The notes: generated by a model from the letters alone, not told the origin. 64,000 bases of DNA from Buxus sempervirens (GCA_947561395.2 CANNZS020000208.1:1-64000); one strand, 5' to 3'; positions 18,146-28,363 are shown, counted from the first letter of the stretch. Translations and numbers: made by a program.

Positions 18146-20244
18146 TTGGGTTGGGTTTCAAGTCTTTCAAGTATACAATCTAAATGGATGAACCCTGTCC
18201 TACTTCAATCTATATTAATAAAAGGTAGTCACAGAGGGTCTGGTACGGACCTCCAACCGAAGATAGTTCCCGCCCCAGGAATAACTAATTTGGGGAGATC
18301 GCCTTTTTGCTTTTGCTTCTTTCTCCGCTCCGGAGCTAGGGTAATAGATAAGTGCAGATCCGGGGACTCTCTCCGAAGGCCAACTTCTTTCGTTAGACAA
18401 TCAGTTATGTACGATTCAACGGCCATTCATGGGCGCTGAAATCTCTTTCTGCCTTCTTTCTTGTTCCCCCCGTAACCCAAGGGGTCAATTCGAGCCAAGC
18501 CCGGACCCCGCCGTCTTCTTTGATTTCTTCCAGAGGTCAGGACTCTTCCAAGTGCTTTTCTTCGTTGTTCTTTCTTTCTGCTATCTCCTATAGGCCGTCA
18601 TTGTTGCATCTCCTGTGTAAGACTGCTCTTCTAGTAGCTGCATACTTCGTGCATGAAATCAATGGCTTTGACTTTTGGCACATAATAGGTTGTATTTCCT
18701 TCCCCTAATGGCTCTATCTCTGAGGGCAATAGCACTGGCCAGAGTAGCAAGCTATCTTATAAAATCTTCTTTCAGAGAATCGACTCTTCCTCCTCTCTCC
18801 TATCTAATAGGGGAATTGAGTCCTTCATCTCGTCGGTCTAACTTCGTTACCCTACCCCGGTCAACAGCGTAGTTTCCTAGACCTCTGTCTATCCCGATAT
18901 TGATATTGAGTAAACCCCGCTAACCGCCCTTGTCTTACTCCTTCTCTTCCCCCAAGAACAAGCAATTTCTTTCCCTTTTTAGGGTAACATTTGTCAAGGG
19001 ATCGTTCACTGAGGTAAATAGGACTAGAAGTCCGATCAGCCTATCTGAATCCACAAAGTCCGCCCATGGGATTGAGTTTGTTGAAGTTACTAAGCAGGAT
19101 CTAGTGGTCTTCCAGCTTCCCAAGTGATTTATCTTTGGCGTCCTGCCTTCCCGATTTCCTCTATGGAGAGATTGATCCTTTCTGCTGGAGCTCGTTTAAA
19201 GGCGTGTTCGTTCGGTTTGTTTATGCTACTATAAATGGATCCCCCCTTTTTTCGTGTACTTACAGGTGGGAAAAGCCCACCCAAGGGTTCTTTTGCTTTT
19301 GCGTCCGTGCTCGCGCATTCATTTATATAAGTAGAGATTTGCCTAAGGATCCTTCGTTCCCTTTGTTCTTGACCCATGAGGAAAGATAGCCCTTCATTTC
19401 TTACCGCTCCATACGTGGTGCCGGTTGCTGATTGGCCCAATTTTTTATTGTCCCAGCTGGGGTCAAAGTCCCAGTCAAGACTCAGGCGACTAGCTCTTCC
19501 GGCTCTTTCTCGCTTGCAGCTGTTAGTAGTAGCTCTCTCCGAGCTCCGGGGCTCTGCTGTTAATAACTAATAAATAGGGGTGGTTCGGGTTGTTGTTAGG
19601 TAGGCTATGGATAGCTGCCCTGTACTGAAAGTTGAGAGAAAGGTACCCCAAGCCCGGATCTATTAATAAAAGAGCTCGGCTAAGAGGGTCTCGCCCCAGG
19701 ACTACCTAATTTAGTCTATTGAGAGACCACATCCTACGCTTTCTTTCTCCAGCAGCTAATGAAAAAGGCGGGTTGGGCTTTGTTAGTCTAGACCTAGCAG
19801 GGCCTTTCCTGTACTTCTCGCTCAATAAAGAAGGCTGCTTGCTCATTCGCGCCATTTGTTCTTGTCCCCAAGGCCAAGGGTCCGCCCTTTCTACCCCACG
19901 GGATCTAGTTTGTTTGCTCACGTGAATAAGCAGGATCGCCTAAGAGTGCTCCTAGCTCTTAAGGGTAGGTAGCTTCCCCTTTCCTGGAGATTGGTCTCCC
20001 TCTCTTAGTAGGAGGTTGACTATGTCCACAACTAATTGTGTAATATAAAAAATAGGTTGTGAGCCACCCACGACGTTTTTGATTTCTTCCTAGGTTCTTA
20101 TTATTTTGAATAAGGCTTCCCCGCTTCTTCTTTGTTCTTGTTCTTTCGTAAATCGCATCTTTTTAAGCCGTTTTCGATTCGATTTTTATCTGAGTCTACG
20201 GAGAGAAATCGGTCTTTAAGCGAAAATCCCGGGTTTCCCTTCTC
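18146..20244. other. 2.1-kb stretch with diverged segmental duplications, no recognised gene
   Basis: Short open frames tile both strands (for example 18146-18439, 18930-19127, and 19129-19440 minus with TTG start), but none is recognised. Two segments are clearly related: 18205-18325 and 19657-19760 share taataaaag, agagggtct, cgccccagga, taattt and ctttctcc in order. Another pair, about 19050-19105 and 19870-19930, shares gtccgccc, a gggat..agtttgtt block and taagcaggat. Confidence 0.55.
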
Positions 20245-20379
20245 GTGATGATCTCACTTCACGGAGGGAAAAGGTTTGTTAATGAAAAAGAAGGGCTTTC
20301 GATGTGTCAACGGGCCTTTCCACCTCTCTCTATCGCCTTTCCTTCTTTTAGCAGCTTCATCGTCGAATCTGAATCCTCA

Positions 20380-20575
20380 CCTGGAAAAGGTATTTTTTTA
20401 CCTTCCAAATGTGATTTACAGATCTACGGTTTCTCGGATTCAGACTGGGCAAGCTGTCCCATTACTCGTCGCTCCACCACTGGCTACTTTACTAAGCTTG
20501 GTGACAGTCCTATCTCTTGGAAAACTAAGAAGCAAAGCACTGTATCTCGCTCTTCTGCTGTTTCTGTTTAGGCTT
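20380..20575 (+). mobile_element. Ty1/copia RNase H fossil
   Basis: The plus strand reads the copia RNase H core [19 protein letters not shown], then [20 protein letters not shown]. It is preceded by [17 protein letters not shown], the usual lead-in. Only this late pol piece remains, without reverse transcriptase upstream or LTR downstream. It is a broken fossil, but the readable core suggests moderate age. It is on the opposite strand to the copia pieces at 1-2320, so probably a separate scrap. Confidence 0.9.
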
Positions 20576-20836
20576 CTGCGCCACGTCCACCCCGCCCTTC
20601 TTTTCATGATTTGTGTCCGAGACTGCCACCCCGTTGATGAAAGTAACCCCATCAACAACCGTTACATCCTCAGAATCCGCTTGGTCTCCGTCAACAAACT
20701 CCGAGGCATTGCAGTCCTGGGTAGCCGAGCTGCACGAATCTACTTGATTCTCAACTGATTTCATACCCCCTACCAATAAAGCCCGGCGGTCAGCACGTCT
20801 TGCGGTAATCCTTTTCCTCTGCACCTTTTTCTTCAT
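20525..20836 (-). CDS. unknown 103-residue charged ORF
   Basis: Starts with ATG. The basic beginning ([21 protein letters not shown]) is followed by an acidic middle ([21 protein letters not shown]) and a Lys/Gln-rich end ([12 protein letters not shown]). The last about 47 bp overlap the copia RNase H fossil on the other strand, so the natural C-terminus has been replaced or the frame merely runs into it. No family is recognised. It looks like a scrap of a nuclear-type coding sequence more than a mitochondrial gene. Confidence 0.35.
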   Translation of the reverse strand: MKKKVQRKRITARRADRRALLVGGMKSVENQVDSCSSATQDCNASEFVDGDQADSEDVTVVDGVTFINGVAVSDTNHEKKGGVDVAQKPKQKQQKSEIQCFAS

Positions 20837-22021
20837 TTATTCATTCCCGTTCCTTGCTTATGGATCAGAGGCAGCGAGAACATAAATAATGGTGTAAGCT
20901 CATCACTGAGTGGGGACTGCACGAGAAAGAACATCTTGTGTGCACCCCCTCTTCGCGACTTCGGTCATTCCATTCTGGAAGCCTAACAAGACTAGTCATT
21001 TCGGCATCTCCGCGGCCCAACCCATTAGTTCTCTTAGGTTCTGCGTGGACTGGGGCTAAGGTAACTCAAGTGGGAGAGAGTTTGGAATAAAAAATGATGT
21101 CATTCAGCAGTGAGATCGGAAAATCCCGTGTGCGGGATAAAATGAGCCAACCAGCTCCAATTACTAAAAACTGATCTAACGGGACCATCTTTCTCGCTCT
21201 TCTCTCTCTACCATTATAAACGACCCCCATGAATCTTTGGTTCCCTCAGGAGCGAGCGCTGCGCACCAAAGTGGAGCGGCTTCTTCCGGGGGACAATAGG
21301 CAATGGATTGATAAAGATCACCCGGGTTCAACTGATTAGGCAAGCAAGAATAAAATGTCTTCCCGTAATCGTTACCTATCAATTCGTTATGAGAGCACTG
21401 TCGAATAGCGCCATGTAACCATTAGTTCCTGAAGCAAGAGCTGGGACCAGTATACTATAAGCAGATTGTGCAAGTCACTCCATACGGGAAGTACATTAAT
21501 GTAACCTCTTAAGTAGGTAACTTCACGAACCTAATCGTGGCGAAGAGATTGAAGCGGTTGCCCGAAAAGGCTTTCTATGGAAAGACCTTGGATATCCTTT
21601 AATTTTCGGGCTAATTTTTGACAGGCAGGCTTTTCTAAAAGGATCATACCAAAAAGAAAAGTGCCGCTCACCATCCCGGATACGGTGTTCATTATCTTAT
21701 TACCTAGTCTCCCTCCCGTTCCGACACCCTATTACTAAAAGTGGTATACATTTCCTTCCTAATTACTACAAGCATGTTCCGATTCCTCTGGTTTCGATCT
21801 TGACAGCGGGCTCCGGTTATGTTAGATTGTCACTGATTCTTCGGCTGCAGGAGAAACAGACATAGTGGGCTTCCGCTCGAGAGAAATCCCTCACTAAAGA
21901 CCCCGCTTTCTTCGTGGCTCGATCACTACAGATAAAGGATTCCTCTTTATCTTGCTACTCGGGCGCCTTCCGGCAAGGACATGGGGACATTGCCTCCGGT
22001 CGTGAGGAGATCCTGAAAAAA
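20837..22021. other. 1.2-kb gene-poor stretch
   Basis: No recognised gene. Two small minus-strand frames are worth noting: 21531-21692 (listed separately) and 21148-21188, a short ATG frame giving MVPLDQFLVIGAGWLILSRT. A longer frame at 21176-21382 has only a TTG start. Confidence 0.4.
21531..21692 (-). CDS. unknown 53-residue ORF
   Basis: Minus-strand ATG frame, MNTVSGMVSGTFLFGMILLEKP, continuing to QGLSIESLFGQPLQSLRHD before TAG. It has one short hydrophobic segment near the start, then a polar tail. The protein-like composition is the only support, and no family is known to me. Confidence 0.2.
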   Translation of the reverse strand: MNTVSGMVSGTFLFGMILLEKPACQKLARKLKDIQGLSIESLFGQPLQSLRHD

Positions 22022-22192
22022 AAACCAGCGCTTTCTTTAAGAATCTCCTCCTCCTCGAAGATGATGGATCCGTCCTCCTTACGCAATTCATTCATTCTAT
22101 TCTTGCTTCTTCTAAGGATCGTGGCATTATGAATGAACTTCGTGTTCTTGTCTCCGCCACTGTCTTTTTGTTCAACTGGTAAAGGTCATCGC
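22022..22192 (-). mobile_element. LINE (non-LTR retrotransposon) fragment
   Basis: The minus strand reads GGDKNTKFIHNATILRRSKN followed by RMNELRKEDGSIIFEEEEILKESAGF. This is the block before the reverse-transcriptase domain of plant L1-type LINEs, where GDKNTKFFH..A..RR..N.I..L.. is highly typical. About 57 codons are open, with no ATG at the start. Neither endonuclease nor catalytic RT motifs adjoin it, so it is a small nuclear-derived scrap. Confidence 0.7.
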
Positions 22193-23619
22193 CTGTCTCA
22201 AAGGAAGGGTCGGATCCGCATTAGTCTAAGGTGCTTGCTCCTTTGAGTTGGACTTAGAGAAGAGAAATGCTAGCACCTCCCTTGAAATACTTTCAATACT
22301 TCTTGAGGACTCTGACTCTGTCTATGTCCATACGGCCTCTATAGTTCAATCCTGAGTTTAAACAATCTTAGAGGTCAGAAGAGTAGGCCTGGAAGGGATT
22401 GCTAAAATCTTTTCTTAGGATGGAATTCCACTTTCATTCTATATAAGTATAAGTAGTCCTTATGCCAAGAAACTATATATATTTTGAAGGCGCAAAAGAA
22501 ATCGAAGTCGGAGATGGAACTATTGCTTCAGCAGGATCCACTCTTGGTATTGGAGTTTGGTCAAGCATTTCTGGTAGGCTAGTTGATGCCCTCCCTTTCA
22601 TTCCAGGCTGGCGATAGCAGGCGATAGGAAGCCAATAGGGCAGGCAATAGTGGCATAGGTCGATAGGGGGCTCAAGGAAGATCACATAGAATAGCTAAGG
22701 TGCGAGTACTCTATATGGTTAGGTGCTTCCCCACGGAAGAGCTCCGCTATCACCTAAGAGACTGCAATTAGACTATCGGATAGAACTCTTTATTAGGATG
22801 TGACTACAGTCAAAAATTCATAGATAAAAAATGCACACGTTGGTCGGTCGGCTCACCGCTTTTGGTTTTTCTGTTATAAATACATATCTGCTGGCACACC
22901 TTTCATTCAATATCTCTTTCCCCGTCTGCTCTGTCTGAGATGGATCTTCCCGCTCGCATCCTTCCAATGGCGTGGCGCTTCCCGTTTTTCTTTCTTTCGT
23001 GAGTGGGTGCCGGGTCAAATCCCTTGGCTTCTTTCGAGCCGTAGTTTGCTTTGAGCTGAGCCTATGTTTCTTTCCTTCTCGAGGAGTTGCTAGCGAAGTA
23101 GAATAGCATATAGCATAAATAGAATAAAGGCAGGAATGAAAGCCGGGGTCGGCAGCAGCAGCAGGGCTAGGGGCGAAGGGGGGAAGACATGGAATAGATA
23201 ACTCTATATACTCTATAGTTTAGGAGCTTCCCCTCAGCAACTTTTCTAACTTATGAGTTAGCGTATCGTATAGAAGAGATAGAGTCTATGCCCCACTTCA
23301 ACCATTGCTGTAGCAAGTAATCACTTCGATTCCCTTTCCTTTAATCGATTCCAGTCCACGAATTACTTTAATTCAATATATCTCTTCTTTCCAGTTCCTG
23401 CCTTTGAGCTAAGCCTCTTTAGCAGTAGGTATGGTATTGGCATTGGTAAGGTGCTTTCCTTAGTTCTCCGTCCTTTAGATAAATCACTCTCTTCAAATAG
23501 AGTATATAATAATAATTTGAGTGGCTATCTTGCGGAGACCTCGACGATGTGCACGAATTCAAGGTCTTCTTTTTTTTTGTTATTAATTACTAAAATGAAT
23601 CGAATCCTATCAAATATTT
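22193..23619. other. 1.4-kb gene-free stretch
   Basis: No supported gene. Related words occur twice: cttccccacggaagagctccgctatcacctaa near 22725 and cttcccctcagcaacttttctaacttatgag near 23227, each after an actctatat block and before a cgatagaa/gtatagaag block. This suggests an old duplication about 500 bp apart. Short ORFs (22473-22685 and 22818-23018, minus) are not recognised. Confidence 0.45.
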
Positions 23620-24602
23620 ATATTTTTCCTTTTACCTCCTCCCTCAATTACCTGACCTAACTTACCAGACATTGGTGGAATACCAGTTTGTCTGTAAGAC
23701 GGAAGCACAGGACCTATGCGGCGCTCATAATCATCGAGATCCCAACCAGAAAATAATTAATTATTATTATCGAATGGGAAACGAGTCCTATGATACCACA
23801 AGATCCCTGGTGACCACTGATCTCCAAAAGAGTGTATATGTTCAATTAAGAACGTATACGCTGACATCTCAAATAACAGAGATGAAAACACCGAAGGAAA
23901 GAAAGGGATATAACTATCACTTTTCTTATCCGACGGACCCTCTTGAAGATACCATTCCTTAACCTGCGAAAAAGTAGGTAAGGACTTCCATGTAGGTCTC
24001 CAACTCATACCTTGAAAGAGAGGTATAGTTGAGATCGAAGGTAGATACCGAAGAAGGAGAGGTTTGATACGAGGCCTAGCCTCTGCAACCACTTCCGATA
24101 CAGCATCAATATCCTTAATTGGATCACAAATAGATGAGAATACCTTCTTTGACACTTTAGGTGCCAATGCAATAATCTTATTTAAAGAAAATGCAGAAAG
24201 GTATAATCGAACTAATGAATCCGCATAAGAATCCTTCCTATAAATAATAACCCTATGAAAAGGAGGTATGATCCTAGGATACCCCGATCGGGTGAGGGAA
24301 ATTAGAATAGGAAGTCTAGACTTAGGTTGTGGGTCACCACCATAAGCCATCTGTAATGATGATGCACACTGTTTTAAATATAAAGCAGTGAACAGCATTC
24401 CCGACTTCCTAACTAATTTTATTACATTCACAGAGAAGAGATACATGGCGATAGACCTCTCCTTGGTAAGATCATCAAATATTATGAGATTTATCTTTGA
24501 AAGATAAGATCTCATAATACGAGAGTCTTCTAAAACTCTCTGCCATCGAACCCTGGAGATGGATATCAACCTCTCAAATAAAGAGCCATCTATGTATAAC
24601 AT
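23620..24602 (-). pseudogene. mitovirus-like RNA-dependent RNA polymerase fossil
   Basis: Minus-strand text is that of Mitoviridae RdRp: SLQMAYGGDPQPKSRLPIL, SLTRSGYPRIIPPFHR, then VKEWYLQEG, SSLLFEMSAYTFLIEHIHS and GDQWSPGILWYHRTR. Related text up to about 23620 includes the GKLGQVIEGGGKR block. Mitoviruses replicate inside mitochondria, and DNA copies of them are known in plant genomes. Mitovirus RdRps are usually some 700-800 residues. Here only the N-terminal to central part is present, without the catalytic palm motifs, and with about one or two breaks. The long readable stretch suggests a fairly recent or slowly decaying copy. Confidence 0.85.
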
Positions 24603-25082
24603 AATTTATCCATAGTTGTGCTCTGTTCGCCTGACGTAGTATACCACTTACGTCTACGGGGCTTCGCACGTCGGCCCCTTATACACGGCTACTCTTTAAA
24701 AGAAAGATATAATATCACAAAAGCAGGGCTCAAACTCACCTAGATGACTTCCTCCTGGAAAATCAAGGGGTGGCACTTGATGATAAGTCAAGGAGTCCTA
24801 AATCATTGTGTCCTTTCAAACACAAAGAGTTTAGAACCAAAGGTAATAATCTCTATACGGTATCCAAGGATACTGCCAGAGATTACGCCTTCTAGACTTC
24901 TTCACAGAAAGACACAGTACCATCCTAAGATGTTGTTAAACAATACTATGCGTTCAGGAAGAAGCGGAGGGTTATCAAGCCCTCCCACCAAGCGATAATG
25001 GCTCGGGGCCAGTAAGAGAATCGGTTGCTAACCATAATAGGTAGCTTTTCTTCCTAGAGGAAAGAGTAGGGTGCCCTACTAA
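24603..25082. other. stretch between mitovirus fossil and the ORF at 25083
   Basis: No recognised gene. A plus-strand ATG frame at 24744-24998 (84 codons) is unconvincing. Another plus frame near 24741-24896 reads protein-like (DDFLLENQGVALDDKSRSPK, then GNNLYTVSKDTARDYAF) without an ATG, and may be a scrap of an unknown gene. On the viral sense strand the first 120 bp could be former virus leader, but nothing proves it. Confidence 0.35.
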
Positions 25083-25520
25083 TTGCGTAATAGAGTTGGT
25101 CTAATAGGACTCACTTTTTTGGTCCTATGTGTTCTTGACGCCCTTGGTCTAATCACCATGATTGAGCGAGCGGCCTGCATGGAAGCGGGAAACCCCGGGG
25201 AAGCTGGGCCGGCCGGCCAAGCACCACTACTCCCCGCTCCAGAGGGGGACCAGGCTCGTCTAGACTCCTACTCCTACCTGGACGGGGATCTACGCTCTAT
25301 TTATGAAAGTGCCGGGGGAATCCTTCAGAATCTTCTGCAGCAAAAAGAGATTCAAGCTCCACCAGAGGGATGGACGATGCCCGAACTGGCTGCAGAGATT
25401 TTCGACGCGGGGAACAGCGTTCCCGATGCAACAGAGGCATTGCAAGATCTGTTAGAACACCGGGAAAGTAGCTTCTACTTTACGGATACGGTCGAATTCA
25501 TCCGTACTCTAATGGGATAA
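25083..25520 (+). CDS. unknown ORF with hydrophobic N-terminus (up to 145 residues)
   Basis: The frame is open from TTG at 25083 to TAA at 25520. The first ATG is at 25158 (120 residues). With the upstream part the protein starts RNRVGLIGLTFLVLCVLDALGLI, a good membrane segment. Then come a Gly/Pro/Ala linker (AGNPGEAGPAGQAPLLPAPEG) and a mainly helical acidic domain (LDGDLRSIYESAGGILQNLL, PELAAEIFDAGNSVPDATEALQDLLEH). Third positions are rich in G/C, unlike nad3. No family is recognised. A membrane segment plus unknown domain is the general look of lineage-specific mitochondrial ORFs, including sterility-type ones, but no piece of a known atp or cox gene is visible. A tRNA-like element follows 84 bp downstream. 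Confidence 0.5.
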   Translation: MRNRVGLIGLTFLVLCVLDALGLITMIERAACMEAGNPGEAGPAGQAPLLPAPEGDQARLDSYSYLDGDLRSIYESAGGILQNLLQQKEIQAPPEGWTMPELAAEIFDAGNSVPDATEALQDLLEHRESSFYFTDTVEFIRTLMG

Positions 25521-25603
25521 AAGGAGGGGGGTTTGGCGGCAGGTAGAAATAAGGAAAAAAGGCCGTCCCCAGATGTAGCCTTACGGTGAACTGGGTAACC
25601 AAA

Positions 25604-25676
25604 GTCGCGATCAGAATAAAGAAGGAAGTTCGCTGGGTAACTCCCGGAAGTGCTGGTTCGAGTCCAGCTCGTGACA
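25604..25676 (+). tRNA. tRNA-like element (t-element or degenerate tRNA)
   Basis: Spans 73 nt. GTCGCGA at 25604-25610 pairs with TCGTGAC at 25669-25675 (seven pairs, one G-U), followed by a single A. The T-arm is perfect: GCTGG-TTCGAGT-CCAGC at 25652-25668. A weaker stem around 25632-25647 has a seven-base loop with T before AAC. No normal D-arm is visible and the variable region is short, so it is probably not a working tRNA. It may be a t-element, the tRNA-shaped signal that RNase P and Z cut in plant mitochondrial transcripts. It could define the 3' end of the ORF at 25083-25520. Confidence 0.4.
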
Positions 25677-27197
25677 AAGGGCTACCTTCTCTCTTAAGAG
25701 AATCTCGATATACTCACTCAAATAAGGGTTACGTATCTTGCTTGGCCTCCGTTCCGTCAGCATCCCCCGTTTGTGTAGTTGTTGGCTTGTAGAATCGCGA
25801 TTGGCTTGATGTTACGGGCTAAGGGCAGCGCTTTCCTCAATTCGATGAGAAGGAATGTGGTTCAAGATCCAGGGCTCTCTCTCTCTATGTCAATACCATC
25901 TGTTTTATTCTTTCGTGAATTCGGCCAGCATCTGGAAGATCGTCCGATCAGACCATAAGATAAGACTCGAATCCTATATTCCAATCAGACACAGGGACTC
26001 CCGTAGAGGGGAGATCTTGGCTTGGTGAACCGGATCTTCCAGTGTCCATCGCATCGAAGTTCAAATGAGTTATCTTATATAGTTGTAAGTCATAGTTGCA
26101 TGCTCATATTCGATCCAATGTATCAGATCAGATGTAAGAACCTGCGCCCATGAGCTCATAGAGCCGGTCCCCTTTGGCATAGCATAGTGGAAGAATCTTT
26201 CGGCAAACTCTCTGGAAAGCTGCCCAAACGGATTCAGCTGCAGGTGCACTACGATGAGATGGCTAACCTTCTTAATCCACATTTGAAAGAGGATCGCCTG
26301 CGAGAGGACCCTACCTCTAGAATGAATACAGGGGAAGCCGCTGCCTAGCCAAGAGCAAACTCCGGAACAGATGCCACTCGAACTGATGATCCGATAAAGA
26401 AAGGAAGTTTTTCCAACTAATACGAAGATCGAGATTGAAAGCCCTCCCCTCCTTCGTTATAGGAGCAAGCGTAAAGCTCCGAGATCTTACTTCGCTCCAG
26501 GAACCTTTTTCTATTACGACCAATGAGACTAGATATCATAGCATACATAGACCAACCCTGCAGTAACCGATGACATCGATGCCGCCTTAGGTGAAGATGA
26601 ACACCGCCAAAAGACTAAAACGAGCTTTTACCTGCTCGCTTTTGCACAAACCGAGCTGGATGTGTGACCCACATCCGTGGGCAGAGTTCGCCATTTCTTA
26701 GTGCGCTAGGTAGAGCTGGAACTGGCAGTTAAAAAGGTACTTAGGATACACTTTTTAGGGAGGGCCTCCCGGCCTGTGCTGTGATTAGGCCCCCGCCATG
26801 TGAAACCTACGTCAAAAGTGCGTCTATAGCCCCTTCTCGAGTAAGTTAAGCTTAACCCCTTGGCCTAGCCCTGGATCAGCTAGTTCAGATGATTTGGCTT
26901 TTAAGATTAAAAAGCCTATTCATATGCAGATGTCAATGCTGTCTCCTCATATAGACTGCGAAAGAGACTTCATTTCTGGGTTGAGGAAGGTAAGTAAATA
27001 AAACCCCCACAGGTTAGAACCTGGGATTTTCCACTCAATGAAAGCCAAAAGGGATAAAAATACTATCAGGAAAAAAAGCAGAGGATGAACCAATAAGGAG
27101 AAAAGAAAGACTTTATACTGGAAGCTCTACCTTTGGAGAGGCAGAGGGTCTGAGCGAATATCTACCAAGGTTTTACTTTTTCTGACGCACGACCAAG
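25677..27197. other. 1.5-kb stretch closing the circle
   Basis: No recognised gene. Two small minus-strand frames, 26070-26282 (ATG, MWIKKVSHLIVVHLQLNPFG) and 26317-26523 (TTG start), are unassigned. Near 26616 a short hairpin, cgagc-ttttacct-gctcg, is visible, and 26751-26800 is GC-rich (ggcctcccggcc). The unit ends at 27197 and runs on seamlessly into position 1. Confidence 0.45.
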
Positions 27198-28277
27198 AAA
27201 TAATGTAATTGCTTCTCTGAAATGAACAACTGTTCATCATGGGGATTGATGTCCAACTCCCTGAGACAGGGTCACAGGGTCAAGGGCCAGACATGAGGAG
27301 ATTGTGCTTGTGAATCTTGTCAGCTTGTGTATTGCCCTCCGAAGCCTAAGTCCTTGGCTAGATACTTGATTTGATGAGTGAAGAATAAAAACCTTAGCGT
27401 AACTAAAGGGGATAATTTTTACCGACCTTGCTCCATCAAGACGTAACCATCTTAAGATAAGAAATCCTTACTTATGACATTCTCTATACAAAGTGAGATG
27501 AGAAGGAATAGGGTAAAGATCACCCGGTGACTCAGAAGAGAGTAGGACTTTCCCCGTTTTGTTGTCTTGAAAGGAAAAACCAGAAGAGTTAAATGTTCCC
27601 GAACACTTATTATAAGAACAAAGTTAAGCTGTGTGAAAGGTCTAAAACATAAAGAACATCATTAAGCCTAAGGGGACCAGAGGGTGTGTGTAAAACAGAT
27701 GAGCCCGTGTGTGCAATTGAAAGTAAGGAACCATTACCGACAAGTACGCAATCAGAACAAAAGTAAGGTGAAGACAATGTGAGTTTACCTTCATCCGGTC
27801 TCATGTGTGCCCAAGCACAGGTGTCCGGGTACCAAGCACTCTCGGAGTTCTCACTAAGTGAGATGGCTGCGAATGACTTGGCTAACTTCGTAGACGCATA
27901 TGAATAGTTATAAGGATTAAAAGATTGCGGGGCGGAGTGAACGGCAGTCTTGCATATATGAAAGATAACCAATGGAGAAGACAATGAAGGTAAAGGGGAA
28001 CCAAGAATACCAGCCTGTGCAGATGGTGGGGGTGGCGCACGCCCACGGCTAACTGTACCAGTCAATGTAGCATTAGAAGGAGTAGATGAAGACGAAGGAG
28101 AAGATGAACTGGACCAAGGATTATCAGTAGGACGACCAAGAGGTGGACGCTCATGTTCACGCTCTTGTGAGCGACCGCGTCCTCTTCCACGACCCCCATT
28201 TCCGTCTCGCCCACTCGTCTATCGCGAATTAGCCTTTCGATTAGATAAGAAAGGTCGACCTTTGTTTACAGAGCGTA
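27198..28277 (-). mobile_element. Ty1/copia fossil, second copy
   Basis: Same sequence as 1-1080 at offset 27197. Here the left flank is visible: the fossil text fades out near 27198 into the unit's closing stretch. Confidence 0.85.
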
Positions 28278-28283
28278 GATTCC

Positions 28284-28320
28284 CCCCGAAAACAACGTTC
28301 GACTCGCATGTGTTAAGCAT
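28284..28320 (-). rRNA. 18S rRNA sliver, second copy
   Basis: Identical to 1087-1123. Confidence 0.65.
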
Positions 28321-28331
28321 ATAACAAGTCT

Positions 28332-28363
28332 TCCTTCTCAATGCCCGGGCATCCATCCAATGC
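28332..28363 (-). rRNA. 26S rRNA sliver, second copy
   Basis: Identical to 1135-1166. Confidence 0.55.

Larger units (their letters stand above)
1..27197 (+). repeat. 27,197-bp repeat unit, first (reference) copy
   Basis: Position 27198 begins the same sequence as position 1, and every compared stretch after it matches at a constant offset of 27197, so one full period of the window is 27,197 bp. All unique content lies in this copy. The other copies are 27198-31202 (same strand, partial), 31403-51844 and 51845-64000 (opposite strand). I saw no base difference between copies where I compared them. The period is best explained by a circular mitochondrial molecule or head-to-tail multimer. A tandem nuclear insertion of mitochondrial DNA is a less likely alternative. 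Confidence 0.95.

Noticed and set aside
19129-19440. 103-codon minus-strand frame (GQSATGTTYGAVRN)
   Set aside because: Its only start is TTG, it overlaps plus-strand frames in duplicated decayed DNA, and no family is recognised.
26616-26633. Hairpin cgagc-ttttacct-gctcg as a group II intron domain V or terminator
   Set aside because: A five-pair stem is too short, and the domain V consensus (about 34 nt with AGC and a GAAA-type loop) is absent.
1-27197. CRISPR arrays, phage genes or bacterial toxin systems
   Set aside because: No regularly spaced repeats, no such protein motifs, and the context is clearly plant mitochondrial.
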